Source: Casp-actino8 sp964563545 (GTDB lineage: Bacteria > Actinomycetota > Acidimicrobiia > Acidimicrobiales > Ilumatobacteraceae). From it: a stretch of 55,780 nt of DNA. Shown one piece after another: positions 32,523-40,692 of the stretch. Below the pieces are notes generated by a model, which searched no databases, was not told where the DNA came from, and saw only the letters and a program-made list of their open reading frames with translations. The stretch covers positions 1 to 55,780 of the forward strand of contig CAZLXB010000013.1 of assembly GCA_964563545.1 (NCBI GenBank), given 5' to 3'. Within the stretch, counting starts at the first letter, position 1. Each line of letters starts with the position of its first letter. A program made the translations under genes and the position numbers.

Positions 32523-33590
32523 GTGTTGCCCCGTCCGTCGGCCCTGGTTGCCCCATTCACGCTGGCAGTTTTAGTGCTATTTCCGGCGTGCGGCGGTGAC
32601 GACTCGTCGACGTCGTCGAGTGGCCCGGAGTCAGACATGCCATCGACGTCGTGTCCGCTGCCGTCGCCCGTGGGTGACCGGCCGGTGGTGGTGGCCACGA
32701 CCGTCGCCCCGATCACGAGCATCGTGGCCAATATCGCAGCCGGCACCGGCACCTTGATCGAGGGCATCGTCCCCGAAGGCACCAACAGCCACACCTACGA
32801 ACCGCCCCCGAGTGTCGCGGCGATCGTCTCGGATGCCGATGTCGTCTTCATCAATGGACTCGTCCTCGAGGAGCCCACGAAGGAACTCGCGCTCGCCAAC
32901 AAGAAGGACTCCGGCGTGATCTGCGAACTCGGAACGACGATCCTGCCCGAGAGCGACTACGTATACGACTTCTCGTTCCCGCGTGAAGGTGGCAAGCCCA
33001 ATCCGCATCTCTGGACCAACCCGCCGATGGCCGCGGCCTATGCAGCATTGGTGCGCGACGTGCTGTCGGCTGCCGATCCCGATTCGGCCACGACCTATGC
33101 GGCCAACTTCGAAGAGTTCGCGGCTCGGATCGACTCGCTCGACGCCGCGCTCCGTGAATCATCGGCGACGCTCGATGCCGATGCCCGACAATTGCTCACC
33201 TACCACGACGCCTACGCCTACTTCGCCAAGGAGTACGGCTGGACGGTGATCGGGGCGATCCAGCCGTCGTCATTCGACGAACCGACGCCCAAGGAGATCG
33301 CCGACCTGATCGATCAGGTCGAACAGACGGGGGTGCGGGCGATCTTCGGCAGCGAGGTCTTCCCATCGACGGTTCTCGAGCAGATCGGCAAGGAGACCGG
33401 GGTGCAATACGTCGACGTCCTGCGCGACGACGATCTGATCGGTGAGCCCGGGGATCCCGAGCACTCGTGGTTGGGTCTCATGCGATTCGATTACGTGACC
33501 ATGATCGAGGCGCTCGGTGGTGACGCATCGGCTTTGCGTGCGCTCGACGTGAGTGATGTCGGCCCCGACGAGGCGGTGTATCCACAATGA
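32523..33590 (+). CDS. Metal (zinc/manganese) ABC transporter substrate-binding lipoprotein
   Basis: A 355-aa ZnuA/MntC-type (cluster A-I) binding protein. The N-terminus is a lipoprotein signal with cysteine 23 after FPA, followed by an acidic/Ser-rich linker. Metal-ligand segments are NSHTYEPP, NPHLWTNPP, TYHDAYAYFAKEYGW and FGSEVFPS, giving three histidines and an acidic ligand. A long histidine-rich loop typical of many ZnuA proteins is missing, so manganese or other metals cannot be excluded. It is first in a three-gene importer operon and its stop overlaps the ATPase start (ATGA). Confidence 0.9.
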   Translation: MLPRPSALVAPFTLAVLVLFPACGGDDSSTSSSGPESDMPSTSCPLPSPVGDRPVVVATTVAPITSIVANIAAGTGTLIEGIVPEGTNSHTYEPPPSVAAIVSDADVVFINGLVLEEPTKELALANKKDSGVICELGTTILPESDYVYDFSFPREGGKPNPHLWTNPPMAAAYAALVRDVLSAADPDSATTYAANFEEFAARIDSLDAALRESSATLDADARQLLTYHDAYAYFAKEYGWTVIGAIQPSSFDEPTPKEIADLIDQVEQTGVRAIFGSEVFPSTVLEQIGKETGVQYVDVLRDDDLIGEPGDPEHSWLGLMRFDYVTMIEALGGDASALRALDVSDVGPDEAVYPQ

Positions 33591-34399
33591 GTTCCGCGCG
33601 TCTGGCCACCGAACCGCTCGTGGTCTTCGATCACGTCACCTGCTCGTACGGCGCTGCGCCGGCTGTGCAGGCCGTCGATCTCGTGGTCGAACCCGGCGAG
33701 TTCATCGGCGTCGTCGGCCCGTCCGGTTCGGGTAAGACCACGTTGTTGCGGGCCCTTCTCGGTTCGTTGAAGCCCGTTCACGGCGACGTACGTCGTCGCC
33801 CGGGGCTCCGACTCGCCTACGTTCCACAACTCGAAACCGTCGACTGGAACTTCCCGGTCACCGTGCGCGAAGTCGTAGCCATGAGTCGACCGACCAAGTC
33901 GTGGTGGCCGCGTACCACGAGCGACGAAATCCGCGAGATCGACGCGACACTCGAACGTCTCGGTCTCGAAGGTCTCGGCTCCCGGCATATCCGCGAACTC
34001 TCGGGCGGTCAGCAGCAACGTGTCTTCCTCGCGCGCGCCCTGCTGCAGAAGCCCGATCTCCTCGTCCTCGACGAACCCACGGCGGGGGTCGACGTCCAGA
34101 CGCGTCATGAAGTGCTGCACGTCCTCGCCGACCTCAACGAGGCGCCACCCCGGGGTGAGGGCATCGCCATCGTGCTCACGACCCACGACCTCAACGGACT
34201 CGCCGCCCACTTGCCGCGCCTCGTGTGCTTCAACCGCAGCGTTGTGGCCGATGGCGCACCGATCGACGTGCTGAAGCCCTATTTCCTGGAGCGGACGTAT
34301 GGAGCTCCGATGGAGGTCCTGCAACACGGAGGCATGCCGGTCGTGGTCGAGCATGGCGGCGACGACATCCGCGAGCGGCTGAGCCGTCGCGGCGCCTGA
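33587..34399 (+). CDS. Metal ABC transporter ATP-binding protein
   Basis: A 270-aa ABC ATPase with Walker A GPSGSGKT at 44-51, signature LSGGQQQR, Walker B LLVLDEPT and switch histidine in TTHDLNG. The family pattern (PQLETVDWNFPVTV) is that of ZnuC/MntB-type manganese/zinc ATPases, where the Q-loop is followed by a D-W-xFP segment. It powers the importer with the permease that starts 3 bp after its stop. The gene overlaps the substrate-binding protein gene by 4 bp. Confidence 0.92.
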   Translation: MSSARLATEPLVVFDHVTCSYGAAPAVQAVDLVVEPGEFIGVVGPSGSGKTTLLRALLGSLKPVHGDVRRRPGLRLAYVPQLETVDWNFPVTVREVVAMSRPTKSWWPRTTSDEIREIDATLERLGLEGLGSRHIRELSGGQQQRVFLARALLQKPDLLVLDEPTAGVDVQTRHEVLHVLADLNEAPPRGEGIAIVLTTHDLNGLAAHLPRLVCFNRSVVADGAPIDVLKPYFLERTYGAPMEVLQHGGMPVVVEHGGDDIRERLSRRGA

Positions 34400-34401
34400 C
34401 C

Positions 34402-35277
34402 ATGTTGATCTCGTTCGACGCGCTCGAACCGTTCCGATACGAGTTCTTCCGCAACGGTCTCGTGATCGCAATGTTGGCGGGTTCGCTCTGCGGACTCATC
34501 GGCGTGTTCGTCGTTTTGCGCAACATGAGCTACATCGGACACGGATTGAGCCACGCAGTGTTCGGTGGTGCGGCTCTGGCGGCGGTTCTCGATCTCAACT
34601 ACTTCATCGGGGCCGGTTTCTGGGGTCTGATGTCGGGTCTCATGATCGGACGTGTGGCGCGCAAGCGCGTGATCGGCGCCGACGCAGCGATCGGAGTGAT
34701 CACCACTGCGAGTTTCGCGATGGGGCTCGCGCTCCAAGCCCGTTATGGTCAGGCGCAGCGGAGCATCGACGCGGTGCTCTTTGGCAACGTGCTCGGAGTG
34801 TTCACGAGCGACATCCTCGCCGTGGCCGGAGTTGGGATCGTGAGCGCGATCACGGTCGTGATGTTGTACCGACGGCTCCTGTTCACGACGTTCGATCCCG
34901 AAGTCGCCGGAGTGACCGGTGTGAACGTGCCGATGATGGAGGCCGTGCTGATGGTTCTGCTGTCGGCCACCATCCTCGTGACGGTGCGGGTGATCGGCGT
35001 CCTTCTGATCTCGGCTCTGTTGGTGCTACCCGCGGTGACGGCCCGGCTCATGACCAATTCGTTCGGGCGCATGCTCTGGTTGTCACCGGTACTGGGTGCC
35101 GGCTTCGGAGTCTTCGGGATGTACGCGAGTTGGTACGCCGATGTTCCGAGTGGTGCCGTGATCATCCTCGTCGGTACGGCGGCTTTCATCTTGGTGTACA
35201 CGCTGGCCGGTGTGCGTCGACGGGCGCGCGTGGCCGGTCTCGACCATCACTCCGGCCCCGCTCTCTCGATCAACTAA
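34402..35277 (+). CDS. Metal ABC transporter permease (ABC-3 family)
   Basis: A 291-aa integral membrane protein with about eight to nine predicted helices. The SYIGHGLSHAVFGGAALA segment near residue 44 and RVIGVLLISALLVLPAVTARL near residue 200 are hallmarks of the ZnuB/MntB-type permease family. The ATG at 34402 is chosen over longer in-frame upstream codons that lie inside the ATPase gene. It completes the binding-protein/ATPase/permease importer. Confidence 0.92.
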   Translation: MLISFDALEPFRYEFFRNGLVIAMLAGSLCGLIGVFVVLRNMSYIGHGLSHAVFGGAALAAVLDLNYFIGAGFWGLMSGLMIGRVARKRVIGADAAIGVITTASFAMGLALQARYGQAQRSIDAVLFGNVLGVFTSDILAVAGVGIVSAITVVMLYRRLLFTTFDPEVAGVTGVNVPMMEAVLMVLLSATILVTVRVIGVLLISALLVLPAVTARLMTNSFGRMLWLSPVLGAGFGVFGMYASWYADVPSGAVIILVGTAAFILVYTLAGVRRRARVAGLDHHSGPALSIN

Positions 35278-35287
35278 CCCACTCCAC

Positions 35288-35303
35288 CACCAGTGTTCTG
35301 GTG
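35288..35303 (+). terminator. Small hairpin after the metal transporter operon
   Basis: CACCAG-TGTT-CTGGTG forms a perfect 6-bp stem, followed by an AT-rich ATAAATATT. It lies between two convergent genes and may act as terminator, though the T-run is weak. Confidence 0.4.
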
Positions 35304-35323
35304 ATAAATATTCACCGGATAGG

Positions 35324-36586
35324 TCAATTTCCCGCGCCAGAAAACCACTGTGGTCCGTCGGGAGTGTCGCGAACCTCGATGCCGATCGACGTCAGGCGAT
35401 CGCGAATCAGGTCCGAGAGGTCGTAACGCTTGTCGGATCGCACGGCGGTACGGAGTTCGATCAGGACCGACATCACCGGCGTGATGGCCTCGCGGGGATC
35501 GGCGAGGCCCTTCACGGCGGCTTCACCGAGGCGCACGATCATCGATCGCAACGCGGCATGGGCGCGGTCCATCGCGTCGCTCTGGAGGGTGTCGGCCGAC
35601 CATGATGTGATGGCTGTCTCGAGATCAAGGGTGGCTCGTACCGCCGCCGCCGAATCGCCGGAGGCAATGGCGGCGTCGAATTCCGACTCGGTACGGATGA
35701 CTTCGTCGGCGAGAGATGTTCCGGCCGCGTTCGAAGACGGATTGTCGGCGACACGCGCGGTCGGTGACGACACGACCGATGTCGTCGACCCCGAGGGGTC
35801 GCGGAGCGCGTCGATCGGGAGAACGGTTCCCGTCATGTGCACGATCGAGACACCGCGTTTGCGCACCGTCACGGTTCCGTTTCCGATCACGGTCGCGGTT
35901 CCGGCATCGATGTCGATCACGAGCCCGGTGTGCTCGTCGATGCCGAGCACGTGCGCCGTGTCGGGCAATTCGGCTTCGAGGGCTGCGAGTCGACGCTCAC
36001 CGAGGTAGCAGAAGCGAGTGTCGTGGTGACCGCCCTCGGAGTTGTCGTAGTGCGGGATGACCGCGACTTCGAGTCCGATCTCGGCCATCACGTCGAGTCC
36101 ATCGAGCCAGTAAGGGTCCTGGCCGACCTTGTAGACCTCGTAGACCGGAACGGTGTAGCGGCCGAGGGTGAGTGCGGCCGCCGAGGCGAAGGTGACGGCA
36201 CCACCGTTGCGAATCTTCGAACGCACGACATCGGGCACGGGAGTCGATTCCCATTGGCGGAGTGCATACGTCGGACTTCCTGGTCCGGCGAACAGATAGT
36301 CGGCCTGGCGGATCGTGCTGAGGCCGCGCTCGACCTCGACCGTGTCGGCGTCCTTCAGACGTGTGAGGCCGGCGACGTTGATCGGATGGCCGACGCTCTG
36401 TCGGAAATATTCGACGGCCCGCGCCGCGAGCTCGGGTGCGTTCTCCTGGAAGCCGTACGGCGTGTCGAGAACGACCGCCTTCGCGCCGGCTGGAAGTCGC
36501 GCGATCAGTTCACGGTGATGCTTCATCATCGTGGGCGCGGTCTCACCCGAACCCATGATCGTGAGGAGGCGGGGCAGAGTCGTCAT
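35324..36586 (-). CDS. Cyanophycinase/peptidase-E-like protein fused to a CysRS-like C-terminal domain
   Basis: A 420-aa two-domain protein. Residues 1-265 are a class-I glutamine-amidotransferase-like fold of the peptidase S51/cyanophycinase type, with MGSGETAPT at the start, FAGPGSPTYAL, nucleophile serine S135 in TFASAAALTLG, and GIDEHTGLVID. Residues about 296-415 match the C-terminal helical (DALR-type) domain of cysteinyl-tRNA synthetase, with VLIELRTAVR, SDLIRDRLTSIGIEV and the hallmark DTPDGPQW. A Ser/Thr-rich linker joins them. Start ATG 36586 overlaps the upstream hydrolase stop (ATGA). Substrate unknown; it may act on a peptide or tRNA-linked substrate. Confidence 0.82.
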   Translation of the reverse strand: MTTLPRLLTIMGSGETAPTMMKHHRELIARLPAGAKAVVLDTPYGFQENAPELAARAVEYFRQSVGHPINVAGLTRLKDADTVEVERGLSTIRQADYLFAGPGSPTYALRQWESTPVPDVVRSKIRNGGAVTFASAAALTLGRYTVPVYEVYKVGQDPYWLDGLDVMAEIGLEVAVIPHYDNSEGGHHDTRFCYLGERRLAALEAELPDTAHVLGIDEHTGLVIDIDAGTATVIGNGTVTVRKRGVSIVHMTGTVLPIDALRDPSGSTTSVVSSPTARVADNPSSNAAGTSLADEVIRTESEFDAAIASGDSAAAVRATLDLETAITSWSADTLQSDAMDRAHAALRSMIVRLGEAAVKGLADPREAITPVMSVLIELRTAVRSDKRYDLSDLIRDRLTSIGIEVRDTPDGPQWFSGAGN

Positions 36587-37494
36587 GCGAGGAAACCGTT
36601 CTTCATGTTCGATACCAACACTTCGGCGAATCGCTCGGGGTGCTGGGCGTGGAGGTCGTGGTGCGCGGGGCGGAACCAGTGGGCGCGACCACGGGGGAGC
36701 GTCTGCAAAGCGTGATCGACGGCTTTTTCCTTGTTGCGCGTCCAGGCGACGTCCCCCGAATCGGCGGGCACGAAGAGGATCGGACGCTCGATGCGAGCGA
36801 ACATCTCGCTCGGACGATGCGACCAGAGTTCGCGCAGGATCTTCATGTGCCGGTCGAGGGTGAGCCAGGGTCGGATGGTTCCGTCCCCGACGACTTCGAA
36901 ATTGGAAAGCGCGCCGATGATCCCGGACTCGGGCCAATCTTGGTTCATCGAACGCATGGCGGCCTCCATGCGACCGAGACGGGTCCCGATGAGATTCGGC
37001 GGACGCAATGCAGAAGCGCAGTCGTCCCAGGACGTGAAGGTGCGACCGAGTTCGATCATGCCTCCATCGACCGCGACCGCACCGACGACGCGCCGAGGAT
37101 GCTCGTGGGCCGCGTGCACGACGACGTTGCCACCCCACGACTGCCCCGCGAACACGGCACGATCGATCTCCCGGCGGTCGAGCAAGCCCACGAGATCGGT
37201 CACGACGGAATCGAAGTCGTACCCCTCGTCGGGTTTGTCGGAGCGACCGTGACCACGCAGGTCGACGGCGATCGAGCGCACGTTCCGACGCGTGAGGCAG
37301 ATCCCGACTCCGTCCCACATGCGCGCGTTCGACGCCAGTCCGTGAATGAGGAGGACGGTCGGCAAAGACTCATCGAGTCGCTCGGGCCGCCGGTCGATGA
37401 TCCGCAGACGAATGCCGCGTCCGACGTCGACCCGCTCGGCCTGGGCATCGACGAGCGGATAGTGCTCGTCGAGAAGAGCGTCGTCGCCGGTCAT
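36583..37494 (-). CDS. Alpha/beta-hydrolase
   Basis: A 303-aa alpha/beta hydrolase with LLIHGLASNARMW oxyanion loop, DLRGHGRSDKP, the nucleophile elbow GQSWGGN (serine in GxSxGG), and a C-terminal PAHHDLHAQHPE with the catalytic histidine. It resembles the epoxide-hydrolase/haloalkane-dehalogenase side of the fold but with serine as nucleophile, so it is probably an esterase, lipase or C-C hydrolase. It lies upstream of the cyanophycinase-like gene with a 4-bp overlap. An in-frame region further upstream lacks start signals and runs opposite to the LarE gene. Confidence 0.85.
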   Translation of the reverse strand: MTGDDALLDEHYPLVDAQAERVDVGRGIRLRIIDRRPERLDESLPTVLLIHGLASNARMWDGVGICLTRRNVRSIAVDLRGHGRSDKPDEGYDFDSVVTDLVGLLDRREIDRAVFAGQSWGGNVVVHAAHEHPRRVVGAVAVDGGMIELGRTFTSWDDCASALRPPNLIGTRLGRMEAAMRSMNQDWPESGIIGALSNFEVVGDGTIRPWLTLDRHMKILRELWSHRPSEMFARIERPILFVPADSGDVAWTRNKEKAVDHALQTLPRGRAHWFRPAHHDLHAQHPERFAEVLVSNMKNGFLA

Positions 37495-37540
37495 TACCTG
37501 TGAGTCTGCCCCGACTCGGGCCGCGTGGCACGATGGGGCC

Positions 37541-38428
37541 ATGGCGAATCCGGTCACCGACCCGAAGGCCGACCAACTCGTCGACAAGATCCGGGTCCTC
37601 CACGAGATCCTTCGCGATCTGGATCGCGTGGTCGTGGCGTTCAGCGGAGGAGCCGATTCGGCTTTCGTGGCCGCGACGGCACGCGACGTGTTGGGACCCG
37701 AGCGCGCCCACGCGGTCACCGCGGTCTCGCCGAGTCTCGCCGGTTCGGAGGAATCCGATTGCCGGGCCCTCGCGACGGAGTGGGGACTTCGTTGGACGCC
37801 GGTCGACACCGATGAGATGGCGCGCGCCGCGTATCGGGCCAACGACGTCGATCGTTGCTACCACTGCAAGGCCGAACTCATGGACGTCGTCGCGCCCATC
37901 GCCGCCTCCGAGCGCGCCACGGTCATCCTCGGTGTGAATCTCGACGACCTCGCCGATCACCGCCCGGGTCAGCGCGCCGCTCTCGAACGCGGTGCGGTGT
38001 TCCCGCTCGTTCAAGCCGGACTCACCAAGGCCGACGTGCGCGAGGCCTCGCGACGCATGGGTCTGCGCACGTGGGACAAGCCGGCCGCTGCGTGTCTGGC
38101 CAGTCGGGTTCCGTACGGAACTCCGGTGAGCGTCGAGATCCTGAGTCGGGTGGATCGAGCCGAGGCCGCCCTCCATGCGCTCGGCTTCCGCCAGGTGAGG
38201 GTCCGGCACTACGGAGAGACCGCACGCATCGAGGTCGACGAAGCCGAGTTGGCCCGGGCCGTCTCGGCCCGACGCTCGGTGGTGGATGCGGTCAAGACCG
38301 CCGGTTACCGCTACGTGACCCTCGATCTCGAAGGCTTCCGAAGCGGCAATCTGAACGAGGGCGTGCTGGGCGAGGCGACGGTTCGCTCGGCCGAGTCCGA
38401 CCCCCGTAGGGTTCCCGATCAGCGATAG
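37541..38428 (+). CDS. larE: LarE-like ATP-dependent sulfur transferase
   Basis: A 295-aa PP-loop enzyme. SGGADS at residues 35-40 binds ATP, which adenylates a carboxylate before sulfur transfer. Family motifs DRCYHCKAELM and KPAAACLASRVPYG are present. Cysteines C106, C109 and C185 form the three-cysteine set that in some LarE proteins holds a 4Fe-4S cluster and supplies sulfide, instead of the single sacrificial cysteine of Lactobacillus LarE. LarB and LarC are not seen in this window, so a role in the nickel-pincer cofactor cannot be confirmed from context. It is divergent from the hydrolase at 37494 across 46 bp. Confidence 0.87.
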   Translation: MANPVTDPKADQLVDKIRVLHEILRDLDRVVVAFSGGADSAFVAATARDVLGPERAHAVTAVSPSLAGSEESDCRALATEWGLRWTPVDTDEMARAAYRANDVDRCYHCKAELMDVVAPIAASERATVILGVNLDDLADHRPGQRAALERGAVFPLVQAGLTKADVREASRRMGLRTWDKPAAACLASRVPYGTPVSVEILSRVDRAEAALHALGFRQVRVRHYGETARIEVDEAELARAVSARRSVVDAVKTAGYRYVTLDLEGFRSGNLNEGVLGEATVRSAESDPRRVPDQR

Positions 38429-38446
38429 CCGTCGAAAGGACGTCCC

Positions 38447-39502
38447 ATGAAGTTGTCGATGATGTTGAACTACGCCGGTGGTTTCCATGCCGCGGTCGAT
38501 CGGGTGGTCGAACTCGAAAAGGCGGGACTCGACGTGGTCTGGATCGCCGAGGCGTACAGCGCCGACGCGATCAGTCAGGTCGGCTATCTCGCCGCCAAGA
38601 CCGAGCGGGTCGAGATCGGGACCGGCATCGTGAATGTCTACAGCCGCACGGCGGCACTCATGGCGATGACGGCGGCCGGTTGCGATTACGTGAGCAATGG
38701 TCGTTTCATCCTCGGACTCGGCGCGAGTGGACCGCAAGTGATCGAAGGCTTCCACGGTGTGCCGTACGAGAAGCCGATGCAGCGCATCAAGGAGTACATC
38801 GAGGCGTGTCGCATGATCTGGAAGCGTGAGCAGCCGTTCCAGATGAACGGTCAGACCGTGAAGGTTCCGTTGCCGGCCGGCGAGGGAACCGGACTCGGTA
38901 AGCCGCTCAAGATCATCAAGCCGGGGCAGGAGATCCGTACCGACATCCCGATCTGGTGGGCGAGCCTCATGGGTCTCAGCGTTCAGGCCACGGCGGAAGT
39001 CGCCAACGGCTGGCTACCGATCTTCTTCGACCCCGAGAAGTTCCACAACGTGTGGGGCGATGATCTGAAGAAGGGCCTCGCCAAGCGCGACCCGAGCCTC
39101 GGCAAACTCCAGATCTCGGCCGGCGGCATGCTCGCCATCGACGAGAAGCTCACCGGCGACGCGCAGAAGAAGATCCTCGATTTCGCCCGTCCGAACGCCG
39201 CTCTCTACATCGGCGGCATGGGTGCGCGCGACAAGAACTTCTACAACACGATCTGCAAGAAGTACGGCTACGAGAAAGAAGCAATCGAGATCCAGGATCT
39301 CTATCTCGACGGCAAGAAGGAAGAGGCCGCGGCTGCCGTGCCGGGCGAGATGCTCGCCAACAGCAACCTCGTCGGACCGAAGAGCTACATCAAGGAACGT
39401 CTCGCCGCCTTCAAGGAGGCCGGAGTCACGATCCTGTCGGTGAACCCCATCGGACCCGATGCGGTCAAGCAGATCGAGACCCTGAAAGAACTGGTCGGCT
39501 GA
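38447..39502 (+). CDS. LLM-class F420-dependent oxidoreductase
   Basis: A 351-aa luciferase-like TIM-barrel protein, in the F420-dependent group common in actinobacteria. It has the ARxTERVEIGTGIVNVYSRT-like region (KTERVEIGTGIVNV), FILGLGASGPQVIEGFHG and PMQRIKEYIEACRMIW, all conserved in this family. It would use reduced F420 to reduce or oxidise an organic substrate. The ATG has GAAAGGA as ribosome-binding site, 18 bp after larE, and its stop shares one base with the next ATG (TGATG). Confidence 0.88.
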   Translation: MKLSMMLNYAGGFHAAVDRVVELEKAGLDVVWIAEAYSADAISQVGYLAAKTERVEIGTGIVNVYSRTAALMAMTAAGCDYVSNGRFILGLGASGPQVIEGFHGVPYEKPMQRIKEYIEACRMIWKREQPFQMNGQTVKVPLPAGEGTGLGKPLKIIKPGQEIRTDIPIWWASLMGLSVQATAEVANGWLPIFFDPEKFHNVWGDDLKKGLAKRDPSLGKLQISAGGMLAIDEKLTGDAQKKILDFARPNAALYIGGMGARDKNFYNTICKKYGYEKEAIEIQDLYLDGKKEEAAAAVPGEMLANSNLVGPKSYIKERLAAFKEAGVTILSVNPIGPDAVKQIETLKELVG

Positions 39503-40692
39503 TGTCGGTGAACATCGGCGGGTCGGTGGCATCCGGTTGGGAGCCGGTTCGCGAGGCCTTCGCCGCGAATCTCGCCAGTGGCGAGGAGGTCGGTTGTGGA
39601 GTCGCGGTGTATCACTGCGGCCGACCCGTGGTCGATCTCTGGGGCGGCCACTTCGATCAGGCGCGGACGCGACCCTACGAAGAAGACACGCTGCAACTCG
39701 TGTTCTCGACAACCAAGGGAATCACCGCGATCGCGGTCGCTATGTGCGTCGAGCGCGGACTCCTCTCGTACGACGAGAAAGTCTCCACCTATTGGCCGGA
39801 GTTCGCCGCGCAGGGCAAGGGTGACGCGACCGTCGCCCAGCTCTTGTCGCACCAGTGCGGTCTGTACACGATCGACGGTGACATCTCGTTGGCCGAGGCA
39901 CTCGATTGGTCGACGATCACGGCGCGGCTCGCCGCTGCGACACCGCGCTGGGAGATCGGAACCAAACACGGCTATCACGCACTCACGTACGGCTGGTTGG
40001 CCGGTGAACTCGTGCGTCGGGTCGACCCCGCGCACCGGAGTCTCGGTCGTTTCGTGGCCGACGAGATCGTCGGTCCTCTGTCGGCCGAGATGTGGATCGG
40101 ACTTCCCGAGACACACGAGCCGCGCGTGTCGCCGATGATCGGTGGCCTGAACCAGACCCCCGACGACATCGATCCCGCCGTCAAGGCGATGCTCGAGCAG
40201 TTCATGGGCCCCAACTCGCCCGGTGGTCAGGCGTTGTCGTTGAACGGAGCCTTCGGTGGCGACGGGACCTTCAATCGTCGCGACGTCCACGCGGCCGAGA
40301 TCCCGGCGGCCAACGGCATCGCCAACGCGCGGAGTCTCGCCCGTATCTACGCGGCGACCATCGGTGACGTGGACGGAATTCGTCTGCTTGCACCGAGCAC
40401 GGTCGACAAGGTTCGTCGCACCGTCACCCCCGATGGTGAGCCCGATGCGTGTCTCATCATGCCCACCACGTTCGGCATGGGCTTCATGACGCACGGCCAG
40501 TTCAGTCCGTACTCGGGCCCCGGATCGTTCGGCCATCCCGGAGCCGGTGGCTCGGTGGCCTTCGCCCAACCCGAGCGCGAGATCGGCTTCGCCTACGTGA
40601 TGAATCAGATGGCCACGAACCTCGCCAACGACCGGCGAGCTCAGGTGCTCACGGATGCGGCAGTTGCATGTGCAGATGCCGCGTCGCGTTGA
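39502..40692 (+). CDS. Serine hydrolase of the beta-lactamase/EstB family
   Basis: A 396-aa penicillin-binding-protein-like hydrolase. The nucleophile tetrad is STTK (S69, K72). The second motif is the tyrosine in YHALTYG, and GHPGAGGS near the C-terminus is the KTG-box equivalent. No signal peptide is visible, so it is probably a cytoplasmic esterase (EstB/lipase class VIII or CubicO-like) and not a secreted beta-lactamase. It is coupled to the F420-type oxidoreductase upstream. Its 3' end overlaps the convergent MFS gene by 44 bp. Confidence 0.87.
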   Translation: MSVNIGGSVASGWEPVREAFAANLASGEEVGCGVAVYHCGRPVVDLWGGHFDQARTRPYEEDTLQLVFSTTKGITAIAVAMCVERGLLSYDEKVSTYWPEFAAQGKGDATVAQLLSHQCGLYTIDGDISLAEALDWSTITARLAAATPRWEIGTKHGYHALTYGWLAGELVRRVDPAHRSLGRFVADEIVGPLSAEMWIGLPETHEPRVSPMIGGLNQTPDDIDPAVKAMLEQFMGPNSPGGQALSLNGAFGGDGTFNRRDVHAAEIPAANGIANARSLARIYAATIGDVDGIRLLAPSTVDKVRRTVTPDGEPDACLIMPTTFGMGFMTHGQFSPYSGPGSFGHPGAGGSVAFAQPEREIGFAYVMNQMATNLANDRRAQVLTDAAVACADAASR

